Below are positions 31,958-44,672 of a stretch of 64,000 bases of DNA, piece by piece. Numbering within the stretch: position 1 is the stretch's first letter; the number at the start of each line of letters is the position of its first letter. The notes beneath the pieces were generated by a model that was given only the letters and a program-made list of their open reading frames with translations, did not search any database and had not been told where the DNA came from. This DNA is from Flaveria trinervia (Eukaryota > Streptophyta > Magnoliopsida > Asterales > Asteraceae). A program made the translations under genes and the position numbers. The stretch spans positions 1-64,000 of the forward strand of contig JACCIX010000987.1 in the NCBI GenBank assembly GCA_025506515.1, given 5' to 3'.

Positions 31958-34900
31958 TCAGATATCAACAGTCCTCATCAGGATAATAACCCGCCCTTTC
32001 TTCATAAGATGATCAAGATCCTTCAGACTATCAACGTATCTTCTCATGTCAAAGAGATCATGCAGAGGCAACTGAAACATGTCTTGTCAAGTGTAGAAAT
32101 TTCTAATGCCATGAGATCTAATGACATGCCACCTTTCTGGATTTGTAGTGTATGTCCAGGACAAGATGGGTCTTTCTGATGCAAGAGGAGCTATTGGAAT
32201 AGGAGGTGATGGAGCATCCTCTGGCTGCACATCATCAGGATGTTCTGACTCATCCTGAGGTTCAGAAAAGGATGCACTCTTTTTCTTCTTCTTTTGCTTT
32301 GGTTTCGAAGCCATCCTTTTCTTTCTCATTACAACTTTTAATTGAGAAGACTGGCCTGTAGTACAGATTGATCTTCATTGTCTTTCTCAATTGGGTCTTC
32401 TACTTTCACAGTTTCAGATTGAGAGTGAGTCTGACCCTGCTGTGGATCAGAAGATGAAGCTTGCTGAGATTCAACACGAGGTCCAAGTTGTGATGTCACT
32501 AGTTGCTCAACTTTAACCTCCAATTCTCCTTCTGGAGAATCCATATAGTTTCAAGAAGCTCATCATCCTCTACGTGTCAGCAGATTTCTTCATGCTTTTG
32601 TGGATGATGGCTCTTGACTTAGCAGCTTCTTCCCTTAGCTTTGTTTTGGTTGTTTTTCTCTTCTTGACTATCTCAAGTTCAAGTTGTTTAAGATACTCAA
32701 ACTCAATATAGTCAAGGATATGGTAAGAAGTGCTTCTGCCTGATAGAGGCATGTGGCACTCAGGTAGTTGATCATCTTGATCCTTTCTTTTTCTTTATCT
32801 ACCTGAGGTTCTTGTTGAACCACATCCTCATATGCAGGGCTTTCTTGAATTGGGGATAGAGTAGGCACATGCTTGTATAGTCTTTTCTTTCTTCTGACTT
32901 CTTTGATTTGTATTAGCAGCTCTGCATCTTCTGCCTCTTTCTTCTCCCTTGACCTTTCCAGGTCAACCAGTTCATTGAGTTCCTCTAAAGGGATAGAGAT
33001 GACATTATCTATGTCATAGTTCCTTGTCAACAGGTAGTTTATCCTGACTGCCCTTAACTCATCATTCTGAGTATCTTGTCTAGGGGCAGCCCTGATTGCA
33101 GTCTCCATGAGTCTTGAAGATCCACAAGAGGAACTTTCTCCCCTCAGCTTCCTTTTCCTCTCTCTCTTCTCCTCCTCAATCTCCTCAAAATTCATTTTTC
33201 TTTTCCTTTAGTCACTCACAAACCTTTATGACTCAGGGTGGAGAGAGCTTTGGCCTTCATTGCTTGATGTAGCTTCCAAGCTCTTGCAAGAGAGAGGTTG
33301 AGAAGCACCCTCAGTAGCAGGTGTCTCAAAAAGGGAATTGATCTCTGTTGCAGTTGGTGGTGATAAGACAGGGCTTTTAGGTTTTGTCACTGGGCCTTCA
33401 GTCAAGGTTTCCCCTATGAAGGTAATCTTAGGGTTTGCCTCGACATCCAGTTGACCGATAACATTGTCTGATTGCCATAGTCTTCTTCTAAGGCTGAACA
33501 CTGCAGTGATCCGGTCTTGGATTCTTTGGGCCAACTTGTCAGCTTGTCTTGATTGGCTTGGATTGACAAGTGGCATGTTGACTAAATCCATACCTTCATA
33601 GAATTTCAAGGTCAAAAAGTTGAAGATCTCCTTCTACCCTTGAACTCTAATGATAATTAGGGCTTTCCTGTTGCTGTCATACCTCCACCCAATGATATGA
33701 TTGGAAGATGGTGGAGATGACATAGCCCTTGGTATCCCATCCTCAAACAGACTCTGTATGAAGAAGTCTATGTAGTCCACATCAATATGAATTTGAGGAG
33801 GTTGCTAAGAATGCACAATTGCAAGTGAGGATGGTGAGTCCTCAGTGTCGATTCTCTCTGGAGAACTCCTAGGTTCTGTAGCTGTAATGACTTTATCCCC
33901 CTTTTTGGTAGCATCACCCACATGCATAGGTGAGCCAGGAGTCAGGTCAATCACATCCATAGGTTCTTATGTTCCTGGTTGAGCCCGTCTTAAAGGTCTC
34001 CCAGCTAGTTTTCCTTAAGATATGAAATCTCAAGTTGCTAATCCTTGGCCCTGTTCTACAAGGTAGTCACTTGAGATTCAAGGTGACTAACCTTGGAGAC
34101 TAAATAGGTGCATGTTTGAGATAGTTTTTGCACCTTTGGTCTTAAATTCCCCTCATCTTCATCAGAAGAATCATTGGGGGATGAGATGTTTGGACCAAAG
34201 TCCTCACTCTCACTACCAGCTTCAGGTTCTTGGCTTAGGAGAAGTGGGAGCTCTAGTGTCCATTTCCTCTTGTATGGGTGAGTGTATAGGGACCTACACA
34301 GACTGAATAGTCTGAGTAGGGCTTCGTTTGGATTTTCTTTGGTAGGTGAGGGTGATTTGTGGCTGTGTAGGTGGTTGGGATATAGAAGGTGTGGGTTCAA
34401 CACTAGCTGGTGCTGCTAGGTTGTCACCTTGAGCAATGAGCTCTAACATTTTTTGGACCGGGGCTGTTTCTACCCTAGAGAACCCAACAGTAGGCTTTCT
34501 AAGTATTTTAAAAATACCAGGCTACATCTATCCCAGTTTATGAATGTTACATTTTCCCCTTAACTGTGAGCCCAGTTAACAGTTAAGAATGTACTGGACA
34601 TATCTAGGGAACATGTAATATTCTAAGAAGTCCAAGTTTGCAAGTAAATTAGTATAAACAAATTGAGAATACCTGAACTTGACCCCCTAAATCATTCCAT
34701 GGATAATAAAGGAGAGATCCTTAGGAATCTGGTACCATCCACCATGCTTGTTTGATAAGCTGTAGATAACCACATGGAGCAGGAATCTCCACTCGGATAA
34801 GACCTTCCCTTTCCTAGAGGTCTTGACCGAGTAATCTCCCTTATACCCCATCTGCTCAAAAGAATGATTGACATCTTCTTTTGGGAAGAACACCTCACCT

Positions 34901-35214
34901 TCTTCATCATCCAGCTGAAGATGCATGTTGATGATGGCCGGAGTGATGAAGACTGTTATCCCCTGCACTATGGTAGACAGTGCCTTTTCCCCATCCATTA
35001 CGACCTCTTGGCAGGTCTTCCAGAATTCTAGCAGATGGTTCTCATAGAGTGGAGGATCAATGGATAGGGAGGTGAAGTAGTTTGACAAATCCAAAAAACG
35101 GCAAACCTCTAAGAAATGAGGATCTTTCTCAGAGCTTAACAGAGCAACCTAATTATGTTACATGTGTAGCTGCATGGTAAAGTTCGGGTCAGTTCTGTGA
35201 AGAGGGTTGGCCAT
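31958..35214 (-). pseudogene. third ORF of Sirevirus-like element (Sire-2), decayed
   Basis: Often labelled envelope-like in Sireviruses; function unknown. The likely start is ATG 35214 (MANPLHRTDPNF), after an untranslated stretch resembling that before the ORF3 ATG at 51587. Two stops follow within 25 codons (near 35155-35165). The conserved N-terminal block then appears: LLEFWKTCQEVV, VFITPAIINMHLQLDDEEG (about 34900-35040). Further pieces are acidic, Ser/Pro-rich or strongly charged (MNFEEIEEEKRERKRKLRGE at 33195; KPKQKKKKKS near 32290). The last piece before the stop at 31958 is LFDMRRYVDSLKDLDHLMKK. At least six frame changes occur. I see no signal peptide or convincing membrane span. 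Confidence 0.65.
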
Positions 35215-36178
35215 TTTGAGAAGCTTAAGGATGAAGAAAGATGAAAAAAGTAATTTCAGAGAGAAATTTTGGGGTTCTAGGTTTGGAGGAAGAAGCAGAT
35301 GATAGAAAGAGGGGGAAACCGTTGCTCACAAATGTTGGATTCTTTATGCCCAAGACACATAGAACATTGATGTGGTTAGTACGTTATAATCCAAGTCAGT
35401 TCATACCCAATAACAAGCTTAGCAAACACCAAATAATATTTAATTGATGATATGATCATGCAATTAAATAAATACACCATTTAGAAAATGGGTTTTCTAA
35501 ATAAGTTACATATGAGATTGAACAATTTATAGGGATATTTTGTTCATAGATATTGTTTGTAATGTTATTTAAGTTAGTTAAATAACATCAAATAATAAAG
35601 GAGTGTGTGTGAGTTATACAATTAAAATGTTAATTATATATAACTCAAATTACTGACTAGTTAACATTAGAAAAATGGGTGTTTAAGTTTTGGGGAGGAA
35701 AACCCAATTATAAAACTATTTCGGCCGCCCCTTTGTTTGTGGCTGTGCCTTTTGTTTCTTGAAAATAAACACACACTTAACTAGTAAAAACACTCCATCT
35801 ACTTCTCTCTCTCACATGCAAGAACCACAAGAACAAAAAGTTCTCTCTTTTTCTTGAAGAGACCCTCGGCTGGAAGGTGTTCCAGCAGCTTCTTCTTTAG
35901 GTTTTTGGTGTACAAATCCTAGCAAGAATGGTCTTTACTTGATGCTTGTGGGTATGCAAGCTTGAGGACATCTTTCCTTGGTGTTTTTTCTGTTCAACAA
36001 TATCATTCTCTTTATCAAAATCCCATTTTTCAGCAGCCTTTGGATGGTAGTTCCATGGTTTGATTTTGGTTGTTATTTCTTGTTGATAGCTAGCCCATTC
36101 ACAAATATTTGATCATATGTTCTTGGGTTCGTTGTTGTTATGTAATTAACCTTTATTTTCAGATTATAAATCATTAGA

Positions 36179-38242
36179 TGTAAGGCCCCGATTTCAGAGA
36201 CCTCACAGTTTGTTAATCACAACAGTTAAAACATTACACATTATAATTATATAAACTTAAGCAGCGGAAATAATTTATCAAAAACCATTCATTTCATTTA
36301 AAGCACTGTTGTTAAGTAATACATCATCGTTAAAAGTTTACAAAAGAATTGTTTTACTGCATTACAAAACAACAGCGACATAAAATACGAATGGATGTCA
36401 GTCTTTCCCTGCCGAGTAGCTTCACCCTCGTGCCATCCTCAACAATAATTACCTGCCAACTGAAAATGTATAAAAGTCAACGTTGCAGAGTGAGCTCTAG
36501 TTTTATAAGTAATAAAATACTTTCTATATGTTGTATATGAAAATACTCTTTTCTGAAAAATACAACTCTGTACTGTATATGCGAGCACGCATTAACTATA
36601 TGAAGAGATACTGTTTGTTCCCTTTACTGTATGCCTTGTATGTTCTGTAAACTTTTATTTTTATCCTTCACTGTCTGTATGGACCAATGAGCAATACCCC
36701 AACTATATGCGCGATGGAAAAATGGGTGATGGGCCATCTGTATCCCTCGAAAGGGTCAACTATATCCCTCGAAAATGTCAACTGTATCCCTCGAAAGGGT
36801 ATTGTGTACTGTGTACAAGGCCAACCCAATCACCTAGGATACGCTACAAGGGTCCTGCCAATCTCAACTGATTGGCCCTGTGTGCATAATAGGGTAGCTA
36901 ACCCGCAGCACAGTTGAGCTACGACAACACGGTCGTGTCCCTCCTATAAGCTTGCAAGACTTGTTAACATTTTATTAATGTTCCTCTTCTTTTCTTTATT
37001 GCTCTTTCATTTTATTATTACGGTATACTTTACGTTATGATAATAACATACCACGTAAAGTCACATACTATAAGTAATAATAATAATAGCAACAATAATA
37101 ATAAGGAACAATCATAAGTAATCATATCATGCATGAAACATCATCATTAATAAGCCCTTAGTCAACCTTGGTCAAAACCCTAAAGCATAGACTCCTAGAA
37201 AATTCTGTAAGAACTTTTAAGTGCTTAGGCCCATGGGAACTATTTGGGCGCATGAGCCCTGTTTGGGCGTTTTATCACTATATAGGCGTATCAGCCAACA
37301 CTTAGTCATTAACCACTTTAGGCGCATGAACTATTCAGGCGCATGGGCACTATTGGTGCGTATGAACACTTAGGTGCATGGGTTATTTGGAAGCATGGGC
37401 ACTTAGGCGCATGGGCCACTTGGGTGCATGGGCCACTTGGGCGCATGGGCACTATTGGGATGCATGGCCCTATACTTAGTCTTCCGACTAACATTTCTAG
37501 GCGCACGGACCACTGTTCAGACGCATGGTTTACACGTAAATCTTTCTAAGGCATTTTTAGGCGCATGAGCCTTATCTAGGTGCAAGGACCTTTTATGTAA
37601 CATGTATCGAGTATGTTTTCAAATTCAATCATCAAACCCATATGTTCTAAGCTTAATATGGCTATTCTAAACATGAACAATCTATAAGCATTCAAGAATC
37701 AATAACCAATCATGCCATACATACGGGTAAACATACATGAACTTTGAAAATCATTTTAATACATTTTCAGCCTCAAAGATAGTTCAAAACAAGTAAAAAC
37801 CAGGGTCTAGAACTCACTTGGTACAACTTGGGTGTTCTTTCCTTTCTAACCCACTTGCAATGAGTTCAAACACCTAAAAACAACACCAACACACACACAC
37901 CCGAGCACATAAGCACATAAACTTAAGCACATATGCATATAACCGGGATAAAACCCATCATAAACACTTAAAAACCATGAATTCTTTCCTTGAATTTGAT
38001 TCCTTCTTCTTCTTCAAACTGAGAGTTTCTGCTCTCCTCTTGTCTTTCTCTCTCTAAAGTCCGAATGAGAGTGATGTGAAAAGAGGGTGGGTGGCCATGC
38101 TCACCTTTACACCAACTTTTTCAAAGTTTTGTTCTTTATACAATTTTAATCCCTCCACTTGGGTGTTATTGCTTTCTTTCTTTCTTTTACTCTTCATCTA
38201 TTATTTTTTTCTTTTCTTTTTAAGAAATATCCGGGTGTTACA
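36179..38242 (-). repeat. 3' LTR of Tek-3 (2064 bp)
   Basis: Plus strand runs TGTAAGGCCCCG to CCGGGTGTTACA. It contains three ~22-bp tandem copies of TATCCCTCGAAAGGGTCAAC-like words (36742-36802), the CTTTACGT/ACGTAAAG inverted repeat (37028-37060), the reverse CATGCGCC array (about 37210-37600) and the A/G tract (about 37985-38060). Confidence 0.92.
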
Positions 38243-38244
38243 AG

Positions 38245-38256
38245 TCCACCCCCCTT
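38245..38256 (-). other. polypurine tract (Tek-3)
   Basis: Minus strand AAGGGGGGTGGA just upstream of the 3' LTR start, matching the position of the tract in Tek-2. Confidence 0.75.
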
Positions 38257-38281
38257 ATATAGGTTTCGTCCCCGAAACCTG

Positions 38282-41200
38282 CTATTCCTCAAACAGACGA
38301 GGGTAATGCTATCTCATTTCCTCCTCTGTCTCCCATGTAGATCCAGATCCCTTCCTCTGCTTCCACTGTACACGCACAAGAGGAACCACTCTATTTCTCA
38401 GCCTCTTCTCTTTATGGTGGATGATTGCCACAGGTTGCACCACATAATTGAGCCTTTCTTCAACTTTGATATCCTCCAGTGGAACAATCATGTCTTCATC
38501 GGCTATACACTTTCTCAGATGAGACACATGGAATGTCGAGTGAATCCCACTTTAACTCATCCTGTAATTCCAACCTATAGGCCACCTCTCCTACTTTAGC
38601 GGAAATGGCCTATATATCTTGGGCTCAACTTGCCCCGCTTCCTGAGTCGGATAATACCCTTCCAAGGTGAGACATTCAACATAACCCGGTCACCCACCTG
38701 GAACTCGATCAGTCTGCGTCGTCTATCGGCATACGACTTCTGCCTATCTTTAGCTGCCTTCATGAAGGCTTTAATCTTCTTAAGCTTCTCGGTCGTAGCC
38801 TTAATGACCTCAACGCTCCCTAATTCCTTTTGACCAATATCACCCCAACAAACGGGTGTTCTGCATCTCCTACCGTATAGCATCTCGTATGGTGGCATAC
38901 CAATGCTGGCATGATAGCTGTTGTTGTACGAGAATTCAACTAACGGTAAGTGGTCATCCCAACTTCCCCCAAAATCAATCACATATGCCCGAAGCATGTC
39001 TTCCAGTGTCTGAATGGTCCTTTCTGACTGACCATCAGTTTGGGGATGATAAGTCGTGCTAATATGTAACCTCATCCCCATAGTGTCGTGCAATTTCTTC
39101 CAGAATTTAGATGTAAACCGGGTGTCACGATCAGACACAATGGACACTGGCACACCATGACGAGTTAAAATCTCCTTGATGAATAGGTCAGCCAACCTCT
39201 CGAACGAATGTGTCTCGCGGATCGATAGGAACTGGGCACTCTTTGTCAAACGGTCAACAATCACCCATATGGTATTGTACCCTTTCAGAGTACATGGTAG
39301 CTTCATAATGAAATCCATGGTGATGTGCTCCCACTTTCATTCTGGTATATCCAAAGGTTGGATCTTCCCATACGGCTTCTGGTGTTTCGCCTTCACTTGC
39401 AAACAAGTAAGGCACTTACTCATATACTCCACCACGTCACGCTTCATACCCGACCACCAATAATCTTTCTTCATATCTTGATACATCTTTGTGGCTCCAG
39501 GATGAATGGAGTATCGAGTCTTGTGAGCATCATCCAAAATCCTCACACGTAGATCCCCGAAACGAGGAATCCACACCTATCCAAATCAAGTTTTAACACC
39601 AAGTGTGTTTTCACCCAATTCCCCAACCAGACCTCTCATTCTTTCGGAGTTTAGGTGATCTTCTTTTAATGCATCAACTTGAAACTCCTTGAATTGCTTC
39701 ATTACATCAGAGGTCATGATCAGTTGGTATGCTTTCACCCGAATCGGCTCGGGCCCTCCCTTCCGGCTAAGAGCATCAGCCACCACGTTGGCTTTGCCCG
39801 GATGGTAATGGATCTCACAATCATAATCTTTTATGAGCTCCACCATCTTCTCCACCTCATGTTCAGATCTTTTTGCTTGAAGAAGTACTTCAAGCTCTTG
39901 TGTTCAGTGAAAATGGTGCACTTCATCCCATACAGATAGTGCCTCCAATCTTTAGTGCAAAGACCACGGCTGCTAGCACTAAGTAATGAGTGGGATAATT
40001 GAACTCATGAACTTCAACTGTCGGGATGCATAGGCTATAACCATCCCTTTCTGCATTAATACACACCCCAACCCCGAGTAAGAAGCATCTGAATATACCA
40101 CCAGATCCTCGCTTCCTTCGGGTAATGACAAGACAGGAGCTTGAGTCAACCTCACCTTTAACTCCTCGAACACCTATTCTTGGGCTTGACCCCATATAAA
40201 CTTTACATCCTTACGGGTCAACTTAGTCAACGGGGAGGCTATCTTAGAGAAGTCCTGAATAAACCTTCGGTAATATCCCGCCAACCCCAAGAAACTACGA
40301 ATCTCGGATAGCGTCGTTGGAGATTTCCATTGCATCACAGCCTCCACCTTAGCCGGGTCTACCATAATCCCCTCGGGATTTATCACGTGACCTAAGAATT
40401 GAACTTCGCGTAACCAGAACGCACACTTGGAGAATTTGGCATACAACTTCTCCCTTCTTATGGTCGTTAACACCTCCCGAATATGATTGGCATGCTCTTC
40501 TGCCCTCTTCAAGTAGATCAGAATATCATCAATAAACACAATCACTGATCTATCCAACATTGGCCGACACAATCGGTTCATCTAATCCATAAAAGCAGCT
40601 GGCGCATTGGTCAAACCAAACGACATAACGAGGAACTCAGAGTGACCGTTGCGCGTGCGAAAAGCTGTTTTAGGGATATGCTGCTCCTTCACCTTCAGCT
40701 GATGGTAACCGGATCGAAGATCTATCCTTGGAAACCAACTGGCACCTTGGAGCTGGTCAAACAGATCATCTATTCTTGGTAGGGGGTATCGGTTCTCTAC
40801 CGTCAACTTGTTCAGCTCTCGGTAGTCAATGCACATCCTCATTCTACCATCTCTTCTTCACAAACAGGACCGGAGCACCTCAGGGAGAGATACTCGGTCT
40901 AATGAAAACCTTATCGAGCAGCTCTTGCAACTGCTCCATTAGTTCTTTCATTTCCGTGGGAGCTAACTGATACGGTGCTTTGGCAACGGGTTGAGCACCG
41001 GGTATCAAATTGATTTGGAACTCAATCTCGCGATCCGCTGGCATGCCGGGTAAATCTTCTGGAAAACATCCGAAAAGTCACACACAATTGGTACATCAAA
41101 TAGTTGTGGTGTTGGTGCGTCCACATCCTTTACGTAGGCCCAGTAGGCACTACATCCTCGCCTCATGCACTTTCCCGCCACCGCCATCGAAATCACCTTC

Positions 41201-41600
41201 GGGATCGTCGTGACGCGATCACTATAAACCGAATCGGGTCATCTTTTTGCAACACACGATGTTTGCTTCATAGGTTGCTAACTAGTCCATCCCTAGTACT
41301 ACATCAAATCCACCTAGGGGTATCACGTGTAACTAACAGCAAACCTATGACCTTCTAGTTCTATGGCACAGTCCTTTATTACATCAGTAATTCTACTGGA
41401 CTTACCAATAGCAGTTTCTACATCGAATGGTGCACTGACCTTTCTACTACTAACATGCAACTTAGCACAGAACATAGTGGAAATAAAACTCCTGCTAGCA
41501 CCAGAATCAAATAATACAAAGGCGTAAATTTGGTTTACTAGAAACATACCTGACACAACATCGGGATCAGCTCTGGCTTCCTCCCGGGTCATAGTGTATG
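38282..41600 (-). pseudogene. pol: Tekay pol (Tek-3): PR-RT-RH-IN, lightly damaged
   Basis: Same domain order as Tek-2. Protease: VLFDSGASRSFIS at about 41500. RT: MRMCIDYRELNKLTVENRYP, RIDLRSGYHQLK and VIVFIDDILIYLK, in two frames of 86 and 135 codons separated by a single nonsense codon at 40579-40581. RNase H (39586-40173) has YSDASYSGLGCVLMQKG and NVVADALSRKGG with a frame change near 39950. Integrase zinc region: 39337-39576, ending CLTCLQVKAKHQ. Integrase core and GPY-like end: 38596-39318, an open frame of 240 codons containing ITMDFIMKLP-equivalent, SDRDTRF and DGQSERT. The C-terminal chromodomain-like tail (VRVQWKQRKGSGSTWE) has one TGA at 38309-38311 before the natural stop at 38282. 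It could be mostly repaired by few changes, but as read it is broken. Confidence 0.9.
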
Positions 41601-42804
41601 CTCTAGCACTTGCCCTCTGCCCTCCTTCCTCTGGCTTCTTATTCCCTGCTTCCGAGCTCTCTGCCCTCGGCTTCTTACAGTCTCTGGTGATGTGGCCAGG
41701 CTGACCACACCTGAAACATATGTTCATCCCCACCCTGCATTCACCAGTAAGCTCCCTTCCACATTTGCCACATTTCTTCCTCCCTGCACTAGTTGTGACC
41801 ACACGTTGGTCACCCACCTTCACCACCTTATTGTTTGGAGTGGCTCCACCACGTCCAAACCATTTCCCATTCCAATTCCTTCTATCCCCACTCGTTTTCT
41901 TCACCTCAGCCACCACACCTCACGCTCATCATATAATCTACCAGCCAAATCAACCGCTAACCTAAAAGTGCTCGGCCGGGCGATGATCATATGCCTACGA
42001 ATATCCGCTGGCAGCCCTTGGATGTATCTTAATCTTTCGTGACAGTGGTGTCACTTGATCGGGCACCAGCCGCGCCATCTCATTGAACTTTGTAGTGTAT
42101 TGCTGGTGTGTCATCGTTCCCGCCTCCAGCTGCAGGAACTCTCTTTCTATCTTATCATCTCTCTATGGGGGCAATATTCTTCAATCACTAGCTTCTTCAG
42201 TCAGGCCATCTCATTCTCCCAATGGCCCTGCTACCCTCAGCGTGGACGATGTTGTCTTACCAGCACAAAGCCGAGTCCACTAAAGAGTGGGTAGAAAATT
42301 TCACCTTCTGGTCTTCACGGCACTCACTGATATCGAGGACAGTCTCTATTTCCCTCACCCACCGGTGACCAGCTGCAGCTGTGTCGTTTCCGTCGAAAGT
42401 AGGGGGCTTGCATCTCATAAACGCCCCATAGTTACAGTCTCGGATCACCTCCGGCGCAGGCTCCTCTTCTTCCTCCTACTCATCATCAGAGGGAACCGTT
42501 TTCGGCTCTGGTTGTTCTCGTCCTCCTGAGGACCTGTTCCTCTTATTTCTTTCCCCATCCCTTACAGCCTTGATCACTTCGGTCACCACAGAAGGTAGTA
42601 TAGTCTGCATGACCTGGTGAACCTCTTCCACCACAGCCTCCTTTACTAAGGCTCTCAGATTGACGCTCTCGTCACCTCCCTCCGGATGAGGGGTCTTTAG
42701 TTCTTCATGAACCACTTTTCGACTCTGGGTCTCCCTCTCTTAGGTCGCAGAGCAGCACCGTGACCTCCACAACGAGAGGCTTTCGAAGATCTACTGCCAG
42801 CCAT
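41601..42804 (-). pseudogene. gag: Tekay gag (Tek-3)
   Basis: Starts at ATG 42804 (MAGSRSSKAS). The order is a basic N-terminus, the VHQVMQTILPSVVTEVIKAV helix (about 42560-42640), an acidic hinge, the capsid core (RCKPPTFDGNDTAAAGHRWV and DISECREDQKVKF, about 42260-42430), more capsid in other frames, then nucleocapsid at about 41640-41790. The nucleocapsid has a degenerate CGKCGRELTGEC and one good knuckle, CFRCGQPGHITRDC. Tek-2 has an additional knuckle after this point, so the two families differ in knuckle number. The frame 41323-41916 joins nucleocapsid to protease without a stop, consistent with a single gag-pol polyprotein. Several frameshifts in the capsid region (42030-42480) disable it. 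Confidence 0.87.
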
Positions 42805-43141
42805 TTTCTAACACACTATAAGATTCAAACACTAACGCGGTCATTCAACGTAATAGATCAGTTTATGTCAAGTATAGTAAGTCCCTAACTATAGTGGCTA
42901 GTTGTGATTAGCCACTTACTTTACTCTTCATACCCCAAGCATTTTCTATCCTGACTTAATCAGTATCTAAACCTACTAAGAGTACATAATAAAATAGCAT
43001 GCATACATAATACCGGTTATCATTAAGAAAAGACATACATGATGGCATGTAGCTACTCAGGCTGACATCCTTCTATTTGTCCTATTTTCAGTTTATGTTT
43101 AGGTTTTAAAATTTTTACTTTACCCAATTCTCTTAAACATT

Positions 43142-43154
43142 GGCTTTGATATCA
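43142..43154 (-). other. primer binding site, mutated (Tek-3)
   Basis: Minus strand TGATATCAAAGCC at the PBS position: two changes from the initiator Met complement, one of them shared with Tek-1. Confidence 0.7.
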
Positions 43155-43590
43155 ACTTGTAAGGCCCCGATTTCGGAGACCTCACAGTTGGTTAATCACA
43201 GCAGTTAAAACATTACATATTATAATTATATAAACTTAAGCAGCGGAAATAATTTATCAAAAACCATTCATTCCTTTAAAGCACTATTGTTAAGCAATAC
43301 ATATCATTAACAGTTTACAAAAGAATTGTTTTACTGCATTACAAAACAATAACGACATAAAATAGGAATGGATGTCAGTCTTTCCCTGCCGAGTAGCTTC
43401 ACCCTCGTGCCATCCTCAGCAATAATGACCTACCAACTGAAAATGTATAAAAGTCAGCGTTGCTGAGTGAGCTCTAGTTTTATAAGTAATAAAATACTTT
43501 ATATTTGTAATGAAAATACTCTTTTCTGAAAAATACAACTCTGTACTGTATATGCGAGCACGCATTAACTATATGAACGGGTATTGTTCG

Positions 43591-44438
43591 TGTTGGACCA
43601 AAAGAATCAATGAGCCAAGATCAGAAAACCTCTAAGTCCCACATGGTATCACAACAACTGCTGAAAGCCTCATCAGCAGTTTGACAAGTGCTGAAGACTT
43701 CAACAGCTGAAGATCAAGTGCTGAAGATTCAACAGCTGAAGAACTAAAGTGCTGAAGTACAACAGCTGAAGAGTTTACAAGTGCTGAAGATCAACAACTG
43801 ATGTACAAAGTCTGAAGACAAAGACTGAAGACATCAGCTGATGATATCTACTGAAGTCATCAGCTGATGAAACATCTAAAGGTCAAAGTCTGAAGATCAA
43901 GTACTGAAGCCTCAGTAGTTTGTCACAACTGCTGAAGAGTACTCTTCAGTAGTTGTGATATCAGTAGTTTTATATTTCTAGTTTCAGTAGTTTTATGTTT
44001 CAGTAGTTTTGTAAAACGACTGAAGAGCTTGTTCTTCAATCGTTGTAGTTTCAGTAGTTTCTAATCAGTAGTTTTATATTCTGTACTTAACACTCTGATA
44101 TGTTCTCAGTAGTTGTGAACATTTCAGTAGTTTGTTAAGAGTTAGTTATTTTTGTATTAGATCTGCCAGTTGTCACTTTCCGTGATAACAGCAGCGATTG
44201 CACTCTATATAAGGAGTGTCAACCTATTGTAATAAGGGGATGAATGAATGAATGATTTGATTAGAATTATTCCCTATCTATAAACATTCCATGAATCAGA
44301 AATATATTCTTTCACTATAACCATATGTGCTCTTAATGCATACAAGCATCAACTTCTTGCTACAATTTGTCTAATTCCTGTTCTTATTCCGCTGCCTTGA
44401 ACTCTAATACATCAAACTTGTGATCGCTGATCCTGTCA
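43591..44438 (+). repeat. 5' LTR of Sire-3 (848 bp)
   Basis: TGTTGGACCAAAAGAATC to GATCCTGTCA. From about 43650 to 44140 it is a dense array of CAGCTGAAG, AGTGCTGAAG, CATCAGCTGATG (perfect palindrome) and CAGTAGTTTTAT words. A TATA box and presumed transcription start follow. It lacks one ~60-bp stretch of the array that the 3' LTR has (about 55300-55355). Confidence 0.93.
44206..44214 (+). promoter_or_regulatory. LTR TATA box (Sire-3)
   Basis: TATATAAGG in CACTCTATATAAGGAGTG, itself a near palindrome. Also present at 55788 in the 3' LTR, with an equivalent in Sire-1 near 2280-2290. Likely promoter core for the full-length transcript. Confidence 0.7.
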
Positions 44439-44440
44439 AA

Positions 44441-44455
44441 TGGTATCAGAGCAGG
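44441..44455 (+). other. primer binding site, initiator Met tRNA (Sire-3)
   Basis: TGGTATCAGAGCAGG, two bases after the LTR. A 217-bp leader without an ORF separates it from the gag ATG at 44673. Confidence 0.92.
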
Positions 44456-44672
44456 TTAATCATTGATCGATCTAATAATTGATCATTGAAACTGCTATTC
44501 AAGATCTAAGTTTGATTGAATTAGCTTTTGTTTTTGCAAGAAACGGTTATAGAGATTGAATTTTCTGTATTTCTGGTCATTCATCCTGAGATCTTTTATT
44601 GGTTTTCATTGAGTTTGTTGTGGTCTGTGTAAAACTTTTAAAAGCTTCAATTAAATTGTTTTTGAACTGAAA

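Larger units (their letters stand above)
31117..35332 (-). mobile_element. Sire-2: 3' end of a Sirevirus-like copia element
   Basis: On the minus strand: decayed ORF3 (35214 to 31958), a GGGGAGTT purine tract (about 31919-31928) and a 3' LTR (31918 to 31117). The upstream end is cut at 35332 by the LTR of element F. The same order of ORF3, purine tract and LTR occurs in Sire-3 and Sire-4, but LTR and ORF3 sequences differ enough to be another family. Confidence 0.75.

Noticed and set aside
38159..38599. 146-codon plus-strand ORF over the Tek-3 pol 3' end
   Set aside because: Antisense shadow of the integrase C-terminus and 3' LTR.
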